Below the pieces are notes generated by a model. It searched no databases. It had not been told where the DNA came from and saw only the letters and a program-made list of their open reading frames with translations. 64,000 nucleotides of DNA from Lactarius indigo (lineage: Eukaryota; Basidiomycota; Agaricomycetes; Russulales; Russulaceae), in NCBI GenBank assembly GCA_025766275.1, contig JAFKAC010000067.1, positions 270,748-334,747 on the forward strand, read 5' to 3'. Below are positions 34,414 through 45,781 of the stretch, piece after piece. The position numbers were made by a program, and so were the translations under genes. Within the stretch, counting starts at the first letter, position 1, and each line of letters begins with the position of its first letter.

Positions 34414-35666
34414 TCAGGTGCTTGTCTCAGTATTTCCGTTCGGTGCGTATCGTGGCTCGTGGTGGCCTTGAGGGCGGGCAACTTTGCCGTCCACGAAGAC
34501 AATAGGCCCACGGGGAATTTCGTCTGAACCGAGAAGCTCACGCGCAGGAGTGTCGAGTACGGGCTCGTTCTCAAACGTGAACGGTAGCGTACCGCCATAG
34601 ACTTGCGGGAGCGAATCGGCGTCCATGAGCTGAAGGAGGACAGGGCCAGGATCAGCGCCCAGTACATGGACCTTGTTGCGCGTGCCCTCATCGAACCAAG
34701 CCTATATTTTAAAGGGCCGCACGGGAATACTCAGAGTTCTGTCACGAACGGGGGTAGGGAGGGGGAAGTAGGAGAGCGCACCTTGATCCAGCTCCAGACG
34801 GTGGGAAAGAAGGAGGGCGCGTTAACGACAGCGATTGTGTGGAGTGTCTCAGGGTAGTGCGCGGTAGCGAGCTCAGAAGCCTGCTGGAGATGCCGGCGGA
34901 GGGACCACATCATGCCAAGGGAGACACCGCCAAGGTCGATGATCGACGTCGTCGCGGTGACAGGAGATGGCGATGTCGGTGATGGTGGAGATGAAGTGGC
35001 AGAAGTGGGCGCATCAGGTGATGATGGGACAAGAGGGGGATGGGGAAGGTTGGAACACAGTGGGAGAGTGAAGCGAGACATAAACTCCCAGAGAGCAACA
35101 CTGTCAGGGGCCATGCGTCTGTGGGAAGGATCAGGGGCAGGGAACAGAGGACGCACATGCGCTGATAGCGGCGCTCCTCTGGGATAGCATTGAGCTCTTT
35201 CTGAAGTGTCCCTGACAAGGAGGCGAGGCGGAAGACGTAGACTGGTATGCCATGCTGTGTGAGAGAGTTGTTCGAGTCAAGCTGACGGGATATCAAATAT
35301 GTTGACGCCCACTTTGTCGCGTCGTCCCGTCCAGCGGGGATAGAATCGCTTTGCGGATTCGAGTTCGTCCGGGTCGAAGGTTGCATAGAGATTTAGGACG
35401 TCGAGCTTGGCCCTCCAAGCTTCGGTGGCGGCGAACTGCTTGTGGGCCTTGACGGGGTCAAACTTGCGAGCACGAAGGAAACGTCTGTGATCGGATCGGA
35501 TTGGACCGAATTTGATAACTGGATTAAATGAGACGCGAAGAAGAAAGCCCTACAGGAGAGTAGCATCGTCGTGAGACGCAGGAGTGTCGCCACTAGGTGG
35601 GGTGTAGAGATGCTTATCCTGCAGAGAACGCTTGAGCTCGCTTAGCTCGTCCGAGGCAGAGGACAT
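34414..35666 (-). CDS. CRAL-TRIO domain protein (Sec14-like lipid transfer)
   Basis: A Sec14-family protein expected to bind and exchange phosphoinositides or other lipids. The start MSSASDELSELKRSLQ leads into the CRAL-TRIO N helix (LRFLRARKFDPVKAHKQF and WRAKLDVLNLY). The lipid-binding domain shows RWTGRRDK|HGIPVYVFRLASL, DLGGVSLGMMWSLRRHLQQA, HYPETLHTIAVVNAPSFFPT and LMDADSLPQVYGGTLPF. These are the usual landmarks of the domain. A Pro/Ser/Thr-rich insert of about 45 residues (35000-35090) lies inside it, which is uncommon. Introns are phase-consistent. It ends TGA at 34414-34416. The exact lipid cannot be told. Confidence 0.87.
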
Positions 35667-35800
35667 GTGGATATAGGGCTTACTTAATCAGGCTGGATCT
35701 TTGACAAGGGCGCTGACCGAGATGGCCGAGGTGATGCTCGTCGTGACGCTATCATGTACCAGTACTTAATGCTCCCGCTGCGCCTCGGATCGCCACTCGC
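35667..35800. promoter_or_regulatory. 134-bp divergent promoter region
   Basis: The whole space between the ATGs of the CRAL-TRIO gene (-) and the P450 gene (+) is 134 bp. Both promoters and 5' leaders must fit here or overlap the genes. I see no strong TATA box. Confidence 0.6.
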
Positions 35801-38130
35801 ATGGCCCCCCTTCTCCTCTTCGTCCTCCTCGTCTGGGCTGTCACCCTCTACGCTCTCCGGCCACTCTTCAAACTTGTCATCTCCCGTTTCCGCTCTCCTC
35901 TCCGTCTCCTCCCTTCCCCTCCCTCCCCTTCTTTCCTCGTTGGAAACCTTGCACAAATATCGGACGAAGAGAACAACGACATATTCCAAAGATGGGCACA
36001 ACTCTACGGACACACCTTCATATATCGCGGTTTCATTAACTGCCCCCGTCTCATCACCACCGATCCCCTTGCTCTTGCCTACATTCTTGGTCACGCCTAT
36101 GACTTTCCCAGGCCTGATTTTCTCATGGAGGCCCTCGCAGAAGCTGGTGCAGGCCGCGAAGGCCTTCTTACTGTGCAGGGCGATGTGCATCGGCGGCAGG
36201 TCTGTCCGCCCCCTTTACAGTGCATTTAACCACGTCTCATGACAGTTGTCCTCCCCAGCGCCGCATCTTGGTACTGTACAGCGCCGCTCGTCTAGCTACC
36301 TCTTTTCTCTGACACTCTTGTCGCCCTAGAATCAAGCATTCTCTCCATCTCACATCAAATCTATCATACCCATTTTCCGCGAAAAGGCAGAACGCGTGTG
36401 CATCCCCTTCAATTGCCCTATTGAAACCTTTTCCCGTCCTTACACTACTCCCCTCGTAGCTGCACGATATATTCATACAAATTGCGGATGCACCGCCTTC
36501 AATAACAACCACCCACACAGATCACGTTTCTTCGGGCCCTGACCCTTTCACCGTTCTTCGCTCGCCACTCGAACCCGCATGCCAACCTCCGTCCATTCGA
36601 CATCGGACCTCACCTTTGCAGATCGCCGACTCATCCGCGCCCACACGTCCCGTCGTTGATGTCCTTTCTTGGCTTACTCGTGCGACTCTCGACATCATCG
36701 GGGAGGCCGGTAAATTCTTAGTCATAATTTCACATTTTCGTACTCTCATTCCGGTCTCAGGATTTGGCTACTCTTTTCATTCACTTCCAACCCCTGACAC
36801 CGACCCTTATAACGCCAATCGGCCCGAGAGCGAGCTCGCACGCGCCTTCGGGGCCATCTTTTCCACCTCGCACTCGTTCAGTGTGCTGTCCGTCCTAGCG
36901 ATTTGGTTTCCCTTCCTGCGGCGATTCGTGTGTCCCCTGTTTCACTATTGAGAATTCCTTTTGGACTTATTTTCCGAATTCAGCGTCCAAACTCTCGTGC
37001 GTTACATGAGGCCCAAGCAACTATGCAGCGCATTGGCACGCAGCTTATCAACGAACGCAAGTCCGCGCCTCTGCCGGATGAGCCATCTTGCGACTCGAAA
37101 AGGTCGCGCGACATCCTCTCCGTTCTCAGTACGTACACGACCCTACTTTCCATCCCCCCTTCCGCAAACAATATGATTCCCACAGTCCGCGCCAACGCTG
37201 CTTCCTCGCCTTGTCAAGCCCTCACTCACTCCGAAATGCTCTCACAGATCACCACTTTCCTCGCTGCAGGACACGAAACGACTGCATCTGCCATCACCTG
37301 GACGCTTTATGCTCTCGCACGTACTCCCGTAGCGCAAGCGCAGTTGCGTGCCGCACTCCGTGCCTGCGACAAGGACGACCTTTACACAGCTCTCGAGCTC
37401 CCATTGCTCGAGTATACCGTGCGCGAGGCTCTTCGCCTACACGCTCCTGTTCGAAGCACAATGCGCGTGTACTCTGGCGCAACGCCGGACTGCTTCATTC
37501 CCCTCCAGCACCCTGTTCGGGTGCGCTGGCCAACCTGGCATCGGCTCTCCCGCTGTCTCCGATTCCGCTCCCGTTCCCTGACAGCTGAGGAGGAAGAGAA
37601 TCATCGGTGGCATACTGAGGGTTCTATCCACCTCCGCCACGGCGATATCATCACTATTCCAATTCAGACCGTCAATCGCGCACCCGACCTGTGGGGACCC
37701 GATGCTCACGAGTTTCGACCCGAACGTTGGATGACGCTACCACCGGCCGTGCGTGCGGTGCCCGGTTTATACGCCCACACGCTGACCTTCCTAAATGGGA
37801 ACGGCAGCGGGACGACAGGCAACCGCGCATGCATTGGGTACCGTTTCGCCCTTGCGGAAATCAAAGTGTTCCTTGCGTGTCTATTGCGCGACTTAGAATT
37901 CACGATCGACGACGACGTCGTGATCAAAAAGCGCACCAAGTGCGTCTCTTTTACTTCTCTCACCTCTTCTCTTTTCCATTTTTGAGACGCTGACCGGTGA
38001 AATCATGGTGTATAGTATTGTGACACGTCCCATGGTGGAATCTTCTCCAGAAATAGGTTTCCAAATGCCGCTGCGTCTCCGGCGCGTGCCCCCAGATGAG
38101 ATTGTCAGGGCTCCTGATGTCTGTTCCTAG
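35801..38130 (+). CDS. Cytochrome P450 monooxygenase, membrane anchored
   Basis: The protein starts with a membrane anchor (MAPLLLFVLLVWAVTLYAL) and a Pro-rich hinge. C-helix region: VQGDVHRRQ|RRIL|NQAFSPSHIK, where RRIL is a 12-nt micro-exon (36259-36270). I-helix: FLAAGHETTASAITWTLYAL. K-helix ExxR: EYTVREALRLHAPVRSTMR. PERF-type motif: FRPERWM. Haem loop: FLNGNGSGTTGNRACIGYRF, with a slightly long spacing before the Cys. The end NIVTRPMVESSPEIGFQMPL reaches a TAG at 38128-38130. All key residues are present, so it should be active. The substrate is unknown; fungal P450s of this type work in xenobiotic or secondary metabolism at the ER. Confidence 0.9.
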
Positions 38131-39349
38131 GATGTGTGGACAGCGTGGTGTTGACATCGTACCAGGGGTCGTGTCTCATTGGTTATATAGGCGTGATCGC
38201 TTGCTATATGGCTTTCTTGAGTGAAGGATTTCCAGAATGCGTGCTTATGCGCGACCGGGCCACGGGCTTCTTAGCTAGTGCCACTTCTTATTTATGTTCA
38301 TACCACGCAGTTTTACATCAGAAGGTCACTTTACAATTACCTTACACTCTCCAGTCCCGCGGGCTGTTGCTCACACTTGACGAGATTGCGGTTTTTTTTT
38401 TTAAAAGAATTTGACAGTCTCCGTGTCACCGGTAATTTGCACAGCTCATGGGGGTGACGGGTTTCCTTCACTGTCCAGCGGAAACCTGAGTTAGATTGTT
38501 TTCACCCTTGTGGATCCCTTGTGTCCTCCCGGGCCACGGTAACTTGAATCTGATCATGAGCGCGCAACAAAATCTAGACACCGCCGCACTTGCACAGCCC
38601 TCATCCACACCGTGACCGCAGGACCGCACATTGCCAATACAATCAAACAAGACGACCTAACTCGTTACTGCCTTACTGACACCCAACAAACATTTCCTCC
38701 ATATCCCCTGTACGGTTGTCGTGTTTATGATGGCCGCATTCCCTGTTAGGATCCTATTACTGGCCTAGGAAAAATCCGGCGTCTACAAGCGAAGCAGAAT
38801 AACAATGCAGATACTGTACAAAAGCTAAAAACAAGACGATGGATTTGCTACTAGGACATTCTAGTCACACGAATTACCGTAGATTTCTTATTCGGAGTTG
38901 GCTTGGCTGGCTTGTATTTCGCACTCAACTTATGCATTGGTGCTGACAAGAACAGCCAGAGACGCCTCAGTTGTTACCGTAAGGAGACAGATCAGTACGG
39001 CCTCATCCCGTTCATGAGTGTAGTCTCTTCTGTTGAAGCGAGTGGTGTGAGATGTGACGACAAGTTGGGTCATGAGAGCACGCGATAAGCCGGAAGTTGT
39101 TCAGCCATGACATGCATAAGGCACGATATAATTACGATTCAAAATTGTCCGTTCGTTCGATTAGTAGTCGGAGAGACAAGTGGAGACACAGGAATAAACA
39201 TTCGCCCCATAGTCTGCAGTAGCAAACGAGAAAAATCTGCGATTAATTTAACTTCGTCCTCCACACAAAAGAGGATCAATCGCATGACTCAATGCCCACC
39301 ACCGAAGTTCTCGCCACTGTTGGCAGACTGAATTTGTGTTTCCTAGTTA
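38131..39349. other. Convergent intergenic region, no gene supported
   Basis: About 1.2 kb between the stops of the P450 (+) and LysM (-) genes. A T-run lies at 38393-38403. Small open frames (for example 38136-38414 and 38903-39088) have no recognisable features. Confidence 0.45.
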
Positions 39350-40053
39350 TCAGTTGATAGCCACGCAGTACTAATCGCGAATCAGTTAGCGCCATGTCAC
39401 ACTCCCGTATATACCCTTGTCTAGAGTGGGAATACACGTACGGACTGTCCGGGAACCAGGTTGCTGCAGTCATCGTTCACGTCGTCGTTATACTCGACGA
39501 ACTGGTCCCGACTGAGACCCCACTTGGACAAAAGCCCGTCGCACGTCGTGGCAGTGGCGGGATCTTGCTGCTTGCAGGTAGGCGTCGACTGCTTGATGCA
39601 CAATACTTTGCCGGCAGGGAGGGTCCCGTCGCCTGTGTTGGGTATTCGTGGGGAGAAGGTAAGTTCCTCAGTCAGAGCTCCGCTCGGCCAGATTGTATCA
39701 AGGACACCTACAACTTATTTCGGAATTTATCGACAGGATCTCAGCCTTGCTCAGGCCGAGCGCCGTGGCGAGGGTGTCGCAGGGTTCAGCCTGCCTGGTG
39801 GCGAGCAAGACAGTTAGCGCACATCCGGGGGCGCCACGAAGAGATACGATATTCCAAGACTCACTGAAGGGTATATGTTTCTGAACATAGGACAACACGA
39901 GAGCGCTTTCTCAGACGACCAGGAGTGGGGGGTGATGGTGATGATGAACGCACCGACACACTGTGGTCGCGGGCCGGTTGCTTGTACGACAACGGCCAGC
40001 GATGAGACCAAAGCGAGGAGGGAGACAAAAGTGGCAGTAGAGATGGCGTACAT
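39350..40053 (-). CDS. Secreted protein with two LysM domains
   Basis: A signal peptide (MYAISTATFVSLLALVSSL...VQA) is followed by two LysM-like units. The first, reached through a 16-nt micro-exon (39865-39880), reads CVETYTLQQAEPCDTLATAL, then GLSKAEILSINSEISC and GTLPAGKVLCIK. The second reads CKQQDPATATTCDGLLSKWG, then SRDQFVEYNDDVNDDCSNL and ends PGQSYCVAIN. Four introns are in phase. There are about 130 residues, with no membrane anchor or catalytic domain. LysM binds chitin or peptidoglycan; small secreted LysM-only proteins act as effectors or wall-binding proteins. The product is small and Cys-rich, which fits secretion. Confidence 0.85.
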
Positions 40054-41920
40054 GGTAAAGTAGACTTTGTGTCAAAGGGTTTTTTGCTGAGATAAAGGGG
40101 AGCAACCCTTGATTTTATACTCGCAGGAAGCCCGAGTCGCACGAATAGGCAGATTGATGAATCTACCTCAGACCCAAGGCCTCGCAGAAAAGTTTACACA
40201 TGCGACCCGGTCACCTGGAGATGTGACCGTTGCACCAATTAGAATGACGATGAGGGTTGTACGAGAACTGCGCAGCGAAGTGAAAGGCACGGTGGGGAAT
40301 GGCCATTCACTAGACGACGGCATATTTCTCCGCAGCGTCTCCAGCGTCGGGTAACCGGTTGCTGGAGGCACTGCCTTGAGTTGCGAGCTATCGGAAGACC
40401 AACGACACTCGGAACGTACATATAAGTTCCGCTCACGTACTACGATCCGGGCTATTGCAAAAACTAGTAGCTGAAAGTGCAGCCCAGCTCGTCACGCGAA
40501 ATGTTGAGCGAAGTGGCGCAGGGCATGTCCTCGATTAGGGTTTGTGGCAGATGAGAAGACTTGTTAAGGTGTTTGTTGCATTCTGGAAATCGAGTTAGCC
40601 TATCCAATGTGTGCGTCTCGGTGTAGAGCCACCCACGCGCATATGGAGCCCAAGAGTCCCAGCCAGTCACCTGATGTACATGAGTTTAATCGGGCGAGGA
40701 TTAATGAGGTCTAGTGACAATTAGTTAGTGTTGCAGACCGACCTGTTGACGCTGTATCGAAACGTACGTCCTTCATGTCGCCTATTCAAAGGAAAAAGAC
40801 TCTGCCGCAGGTTTGCGCCGCAACGCTACTAGTAGCTGGGCGAAGGGATCACATGCGCGATCGTAGCTCGGTTGGGACGTTAGCTGGAGGGAAAGTGATC
40901 CGATGCACGGACCAGGCATTGCTGGAGAAAGACCAAGGATTTTGAAGACCGTGCCTGTAATCTTATACAATGGTTGGCAACGAATGTGCTGCGCCATAGT
41001 GTAATACGAGACACGCTGGCTTTGCAAAAGAAAGGTAGATCTTGCGGCGCCAGTTCTTGAACATCGCCGTAGAGATAGCCGCAAAGTCGTCCACAACTCG
41101 AGTTGTGTCACGGCATGTGCACCCTAAGCTGCGCATCGGATAGACGAGAACACAGGTTCAGGGGTCTGACCGAAGACAGCTATGTCATACTGTACGGTCC
41201 AACAGCCTAAGCTAGACCTGTTTAGCTCCTGGAAATGCCCCCCCCCCCTCCCCCCCCCCCTCCTGGCACAACCCAACTCTGCAACGTTTGTAAGAAATAC
41301 GTCTGTGTCAGTGTTGAAATGGCCAGGGGGAAACCCTCATAGTCAGACCACACCCAGATTGCAGTAGAGTCCAACTTGAGTCAGAGTCAATTTTAAGGAA
41401 TTCGCAATCCGACCATTAAATCATATAAAAAATCTGAATAAGGATTTCGATCTTGGTAAGTGCTTCTCCGTCTACGTCTTCCCATCTTGCCTCACAGCTG
41501 TTATCCGCAATGCATATAAGGCCTGAAAGCCTCATACACTCATTGCGGAAGCCTAGGCGTCGACGAAATTTCGCGGTATGTTAATAAATGAAAATGCAGT
41601 CTGAGGTCAGTGTTGGCGGAACACTACCTCGATTGGTTCCCTGAAAAGACAGGATGTCCAAGTACCACGCGCAATTGGTTCACGAGAACTATGGACCACC
41701 TGCGAGCCCACATCGAGACCAGAGAACTTTGGTGAGACGGACATGGATATCTTCTTAAGAGTGGGCCTGTTACTGGCAAAATCTGCACCAAGATGTAAGC
41801 ATGAAGCAGGAAAAGCCAAGCTTGCACGGCCAGTTTACACAGAATATTATGTATGCGTATGCATGTATATGATTGTTGCGATCAAAGCGGGGGGTATCTT
41901 TAGCGAACACCATCGCAAGC
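40054..41920. other. Intergenic, no gene supported
   Basis: About 1.9 kb upstream of the LysM gene. It holds a poly-C tract (41238-41262). It also holds an 8-bp inverted repeat CCGCAATG...CATTGCGG around 41506-41550. Short minus-strand frames at 40464-40670 and 40782-41111 have no recognisable domain. Confidence 0.4.
41238..41262 (+). repeat. Poly-C tract
   Basis: Twenty-four of 25 bases are C, with a single T at 41249 or close by. Such tracts are prone to length error in sequencing and can form structured DNA. Confidence 0.7.
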
Positions 41921-41929
41921 CAAAGCCGC

Positions 41930-43363
41930 GGGTAGAAGGTATGTACGTCATCCATCTCCGACGTGTCTCTGTCCATTACAGTCGTCAAACTCTTCATCGG
42001 CGACGACTCGGCCGACTTGCCCTCTTCCAATGTCGACGTACCATGGACGATCAAGAATAAGTATTATTCCGCGGACGTGAACTTTCATCTCGTGGAATAC
42101 ACCTACTGAGACCTTCAATTGGCCCATCGTGTTCCTGCCATCATTTTCGTCTGGACTCGCGGTCAGGTGATCCTCCCGTCAGCATTTTGTCTGACTGCCC
42201 CCCTCATTTTATCATTCGCCAGCCCTATGCAGAACAGGTCTTCGGGTTGCACAAGGCGCTCACTTCGAATCCAAGGTCGCCCTCGCGCCACGACGACCCC
42301 TAGTGGTGCCGGACTCGTTCCTTGCCGATCACGGTTTCGGGTACATAGGCGGCGAACGCACCCGTCACCTCAAAAGTGACGACGACCGCCCTGACACGGT
42401 CACAGACACAGGCACGGTCGAGGATGACGAAGACCCCGTCCCGGGTCTCCTGCGCATCACCGACGCGCTCAGCACTATCATGTGGCCCTCTATGGTTCGT
42501 CGTGGGCATGACGATGGCGACTGCGTTCGCAAGGGCCAGGCAGCGCCCTTCGACTTTGACGCCCTGCACACGAATGAGGAAGGGGAGGAGGAGACCCTTG
42601 CGGCGTTCATGGAGGTCGACGCCGCGGATTCTGGCGCCACGCTAATCCGCACGATCCGCACGCAGAGGGAAATGGCCACGCTCGAGCGGTGGCTGGTCGA
42701 GGGCAAGGAAATGCACGAGTCCGAGCTCGCTGAGCCCCGACTGGCATCGATGACGACGGCGACGTACCCCGGGTTTCCCGCTGTGCGCGCCACGAGCGGG
42801 TATCCGTGGTTGTAGCGCGATAGCAGCACAGCGCAGCGTGGTGGCGTGACACCCGGATTCGACGACGACTTTTCGGCATTCGTCTCCCCGCCAGCAGTTT
42901 CCGTCAGCCCTGCCGTTGCCACTGCGGGGGTATGCGTATGCGACTGCGTCTGCGTCCGAGTTCACCCTCGCTGCCACCCGTACGCATGGGCTTCTCGATA
43001 TCGCCTCGCCGTCCCGATGCTCCTGCCCTCACACACCGGTAGCTCCTCCTACCGTCGACGATCTCGCGGGTTAGGAGGCACTGGACGATCGCCGTTCTTT
43101 TTCTCGCCCGAACACGAGTTCGAGGATGCCGATGCGGACGCACGTACGCCCGTTGGCCGGGGTGAGCGGGTCGGTCTGACTGACGCCCGTGCCCCGTTTG
43201 ATCTGGCAGACACCCTGGCCTCGCTGCAAACTATGCGGGAGGACGTTTTCATGTGATCGAGGATGAAGCACAGCGTAGGGCGGCGACCGCGCGTTTTGCG
43301 TCTGAGTTTGTCTTCCAGCAAATGGGCGTGGATGGGGGCAAGGGAGAGGGAACAAAGGGCTAA
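41930..43363 (+). pseudogene. Broken p34 / AAGAB-family adaptin-binding protein gene
   Basis: The family helps assemble AP-1/AP-2 clathrin adaptors. Landmarks are in the right order: SITVVKLFIGDDSADL, PWTIKNKYYSADVNFHL, VPAIIFVWTRGQ (intron) PYAEQVFGLHKAL and SFLADHGFGYIGGE. Then come LLRITDALSTIMWPSMVRR, TLERWLVEG, GFDDDFSAFV, DLADTLASLQTMRED and finally IEDEAQRRAATARFASEFVF. The frame is broken by an in-frame TGA (42107-42109), a one-base loss near 42260, a TAG (42813-42815) and another shift near 43250. I could not find a secure first exon. Either the gene is dead or the assembly has errors here. Confidence 0.72.
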
Positions 43364-43491
43364 AACATACTCTTACACCGTATAATAAGATTATCTTGGG
43401 GGTGATCTCAGAGAATAAAACGTCTTTTTGGAGATTGATACAATTCGTCATACATACACGCTCGCTTCACTTCACACAATAAGCTCAGTAC

Positions 43492-45185
43492 CTAAGGCGC
43501 ACCCTCAGCTTCATCGGCGTCATCCTCCTCCCGAGTACCTCGACCAGTTTCATCTCTTATCCCTTCCTCGGAAAAGTTCAGGATTCCCCCCATGTCCAAT
43601 GCCTTGACGGCGTTCTCCGCGATACTGACTGGCATGTTCCCGAGGACCTTGTTCACGACCGCGAGATCATTTGTCTTGAGAGCCTCTTGTAGGTCCTCTG
43701 GGAGCCCGCAGAAAAGGTCCCAGCGCATCTGCAAAGCCTTGCGAACTTCCTCGATGTCCATTCCCTCGGTTCCTGGTCCCTCAAGTACCAGGTGCTCTGG
43801 TGGAGGGCCGTCTGGCACGTTGAACGAGATGACAGTGTCCGGGTTCTCAGCTACAAGTTGGATCTGCTCTTCGCCCCCGGCAACAGCTTCCGCTTCTTCT
43901 TGCTTGGCGATTTCGACGCGCTTAACGATGTGACCGTAGGTGTCCTCGACGTCTTTGCGGAAGATAGCTTGTGCGTTCTCACCTCCAGCCGCCATGCTGC
44001 GTCGACAGCTTCGTCAGCACGAAAGGAAGCGAGTGTGCGGAAGTAAAAAATGTACCGTTTAAAGAACAGCTGCACGCCGTCCTTTCCGAGCTTTTCGCCG
44101 TATTGTAACACCAAACTCTGATGCACACATTGTTTCGCATATTTTGCTTTGCCGTCTCGCTGAGCCCTGAATGCAGCGACGAGAAGTGCATCCGAAGCGC
44201 CGGCCACCACAACCTCGCGATGACTCTGGATGAACAACCAGAGCTTTTCGAAGTCCCAGAGGGGGAGCTTTGCGAACTCCTCCAAGGAAGGCGTCATGTG
44301 TGGAAGAGCAGCTTCGTCATCATCGTCATCGTCCGGAGCTGGCGCTGTCGACGTCGATGCGGACGGTGGAGAAGATGTGGACGGCGAGTTGAGCACTTCG
44401 ATGTGAGTGGTCTTGGAGGTGCCCTTCGACTTTGCCTTGTTTATCACCGGAGCCGGTTCGGGTTTTGCGGGAACGTACTGTGGAGAGAGTTGAAAGGGTT
44501 TCCGAGAACGAAGAAAGATTATTTACCTTGGATTCAAAGCCCTCGTGGAGATCGTCCATCGTGATGAGCTTGGACTTCTCCTTCAGGAGCGTGTCTCTCT
44601 CTTTCCTACGTTCCTCAGTGATACTGCTCAACTTGTTCGTGTGGAAATCGAGTCGCTCTTCGAGCAACGTGTCGAGTTTTGATGTGTCCGACCCGGCATT
44701 TTCCTGTGCCTCCTTCGCGATAGTTCGGAGGAGAGTAAGTATCATCTCGTCGTACGGGATAGCTTTGGCGGCATTGGTGGATGGCGCTTCGGGTGATGGA
44801 TTCGTACTCAAGCGGTCTACCTCGGACGAGAAGTACGGCGAGCCCGACTGAGCGAGCTTGGGCTGAATGGCGCGAAGACGAGCGAGGAGGACATCGTTAC
44901 AAGCAACCTCAGCCCCGAGCTGTTCGATGCGATGATTTCGAACCTCCCGCTTCTCGTGTATGTCGCGTTGCTTCCACCTACGGCATGATGAGATGTAAAC
45001 ATCGATTTCCAAGACAAGGATGGGAGAGGAAACGGACCGAATGAGAGATTTTTTGTCGACGTTGGGGTGACCTTCGATATCGGAGTCGTCAGAGACCTGT
45101 AAGGAGGATCGTAGTATAATATTCAGAGAGAAAGAGGGGACGGACGAACCTCGAGTTGATCCCACTTTGAATAATTCAAGGGCAT
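43492..45185 (-). CDS. CDC37: Hsp90 co-chaperone Cdc37
   Basis: Cdc37 brings protein kinases to Hsp90 in the cytosol. The start MPLNYSKWDQLEVSDDSDIE is the family hallmark and includes the conserved Ser in SDDSDIEGHPNVDKKS, the CK2 phosphorylation site known from the family. The kinase-binding N domain goes on WKQRDIHEKREVRNHRIEQL. The Hsp90-binding middle domain has LPLWDFEKLWLFIQSHREVV and EKLGKDGVQLFFKRYIFYF. The C domain reads YGHIVKRVEIAKQEEAEA and RWDLFCGLPEDLQEALKTND. It ends TAG at 43492-43494. Introns at the second and third exons and in the middle are phase-consistent. Length is normal (about 480 residues). Confidence 0.95.
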
Positions 45186-45434
45186 AGTTGGTGAGCTGCG
45201 CAGGCGCTGTTATCAAATCTATCCTGACGCGGTCTCTCTCCGTCATGTGCTCTCTGCTTTGAGGCGCTTACAAGAAGAACACTCAAGCGCAGCTCAAGTC
45301 CATTGAAGCTTTTTTTCTATCATACGAGTGTCGCTAGCATACTAGCCGTACGCCGTACTTTACAACGCAACACAGAAACCAGAGACTCGGCGAGACACGA
45401 AAGAAGTTTAAAACGCACACCCGCCTGTTCAGAA

Positions 45435-45781
45435 CTGCATTGGCCTTCTGTACCCTCACCACCGACGGAGCGTCGTGATGCACAGCAACAAGCCTCCAGC
45501 CCGCCTGGTCGAGCAAGCTGCGCAAAGCCGTGATCGTGCGTACTTGCCCGCTGAGGAGGTCCAACATCTGTGACACGTCAGCCGTCAGCACCAAGTGAAC
45601 TCTCCGTAGTATCTGTGGCATGTGCCATCGAGCCTGTGCAACCCCGCAGAGGCTTTTTGGGAACGAAGAGCTTCGCGCCGGGATCGCAGGCGCACGCTAT
45701 CAGCTCACAAGCTGTCCGCAAATTCTTCAAGATTGTGACGCAGGATTCGTCTGCCCAGTCGATGAGCACTCCTACACACAA
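45435..45781 (-). pseudogene. Relic of an O-methyltransferase, C-terminal part
   Basis: Two blocks on the minus strand resemble the end of a class-I SAM O-methyltransferase: IDWADESCVTILKNLRTACE (about 45700-45770), then DVSQMLDLLSGQVRTITAL and LLDQAGWRLVAVHHDAPSVV (about 45450-45580). The usual second block is the ERT...LL..AGW region. The two blocks are in different frames, no SAM-binding Rossmann motif lies upstream, and the 5' two thirds are missing. It is probably a decayed remnant. A short gene with an unseen intron is less likely. Confidence 0.55.

Noticed and set aside
40464..40670. Possible third LysM or small secreted protein upstream of the LysM gene
   Set aside because: The Cys spacing does not match LysM and no signal peptide is present.
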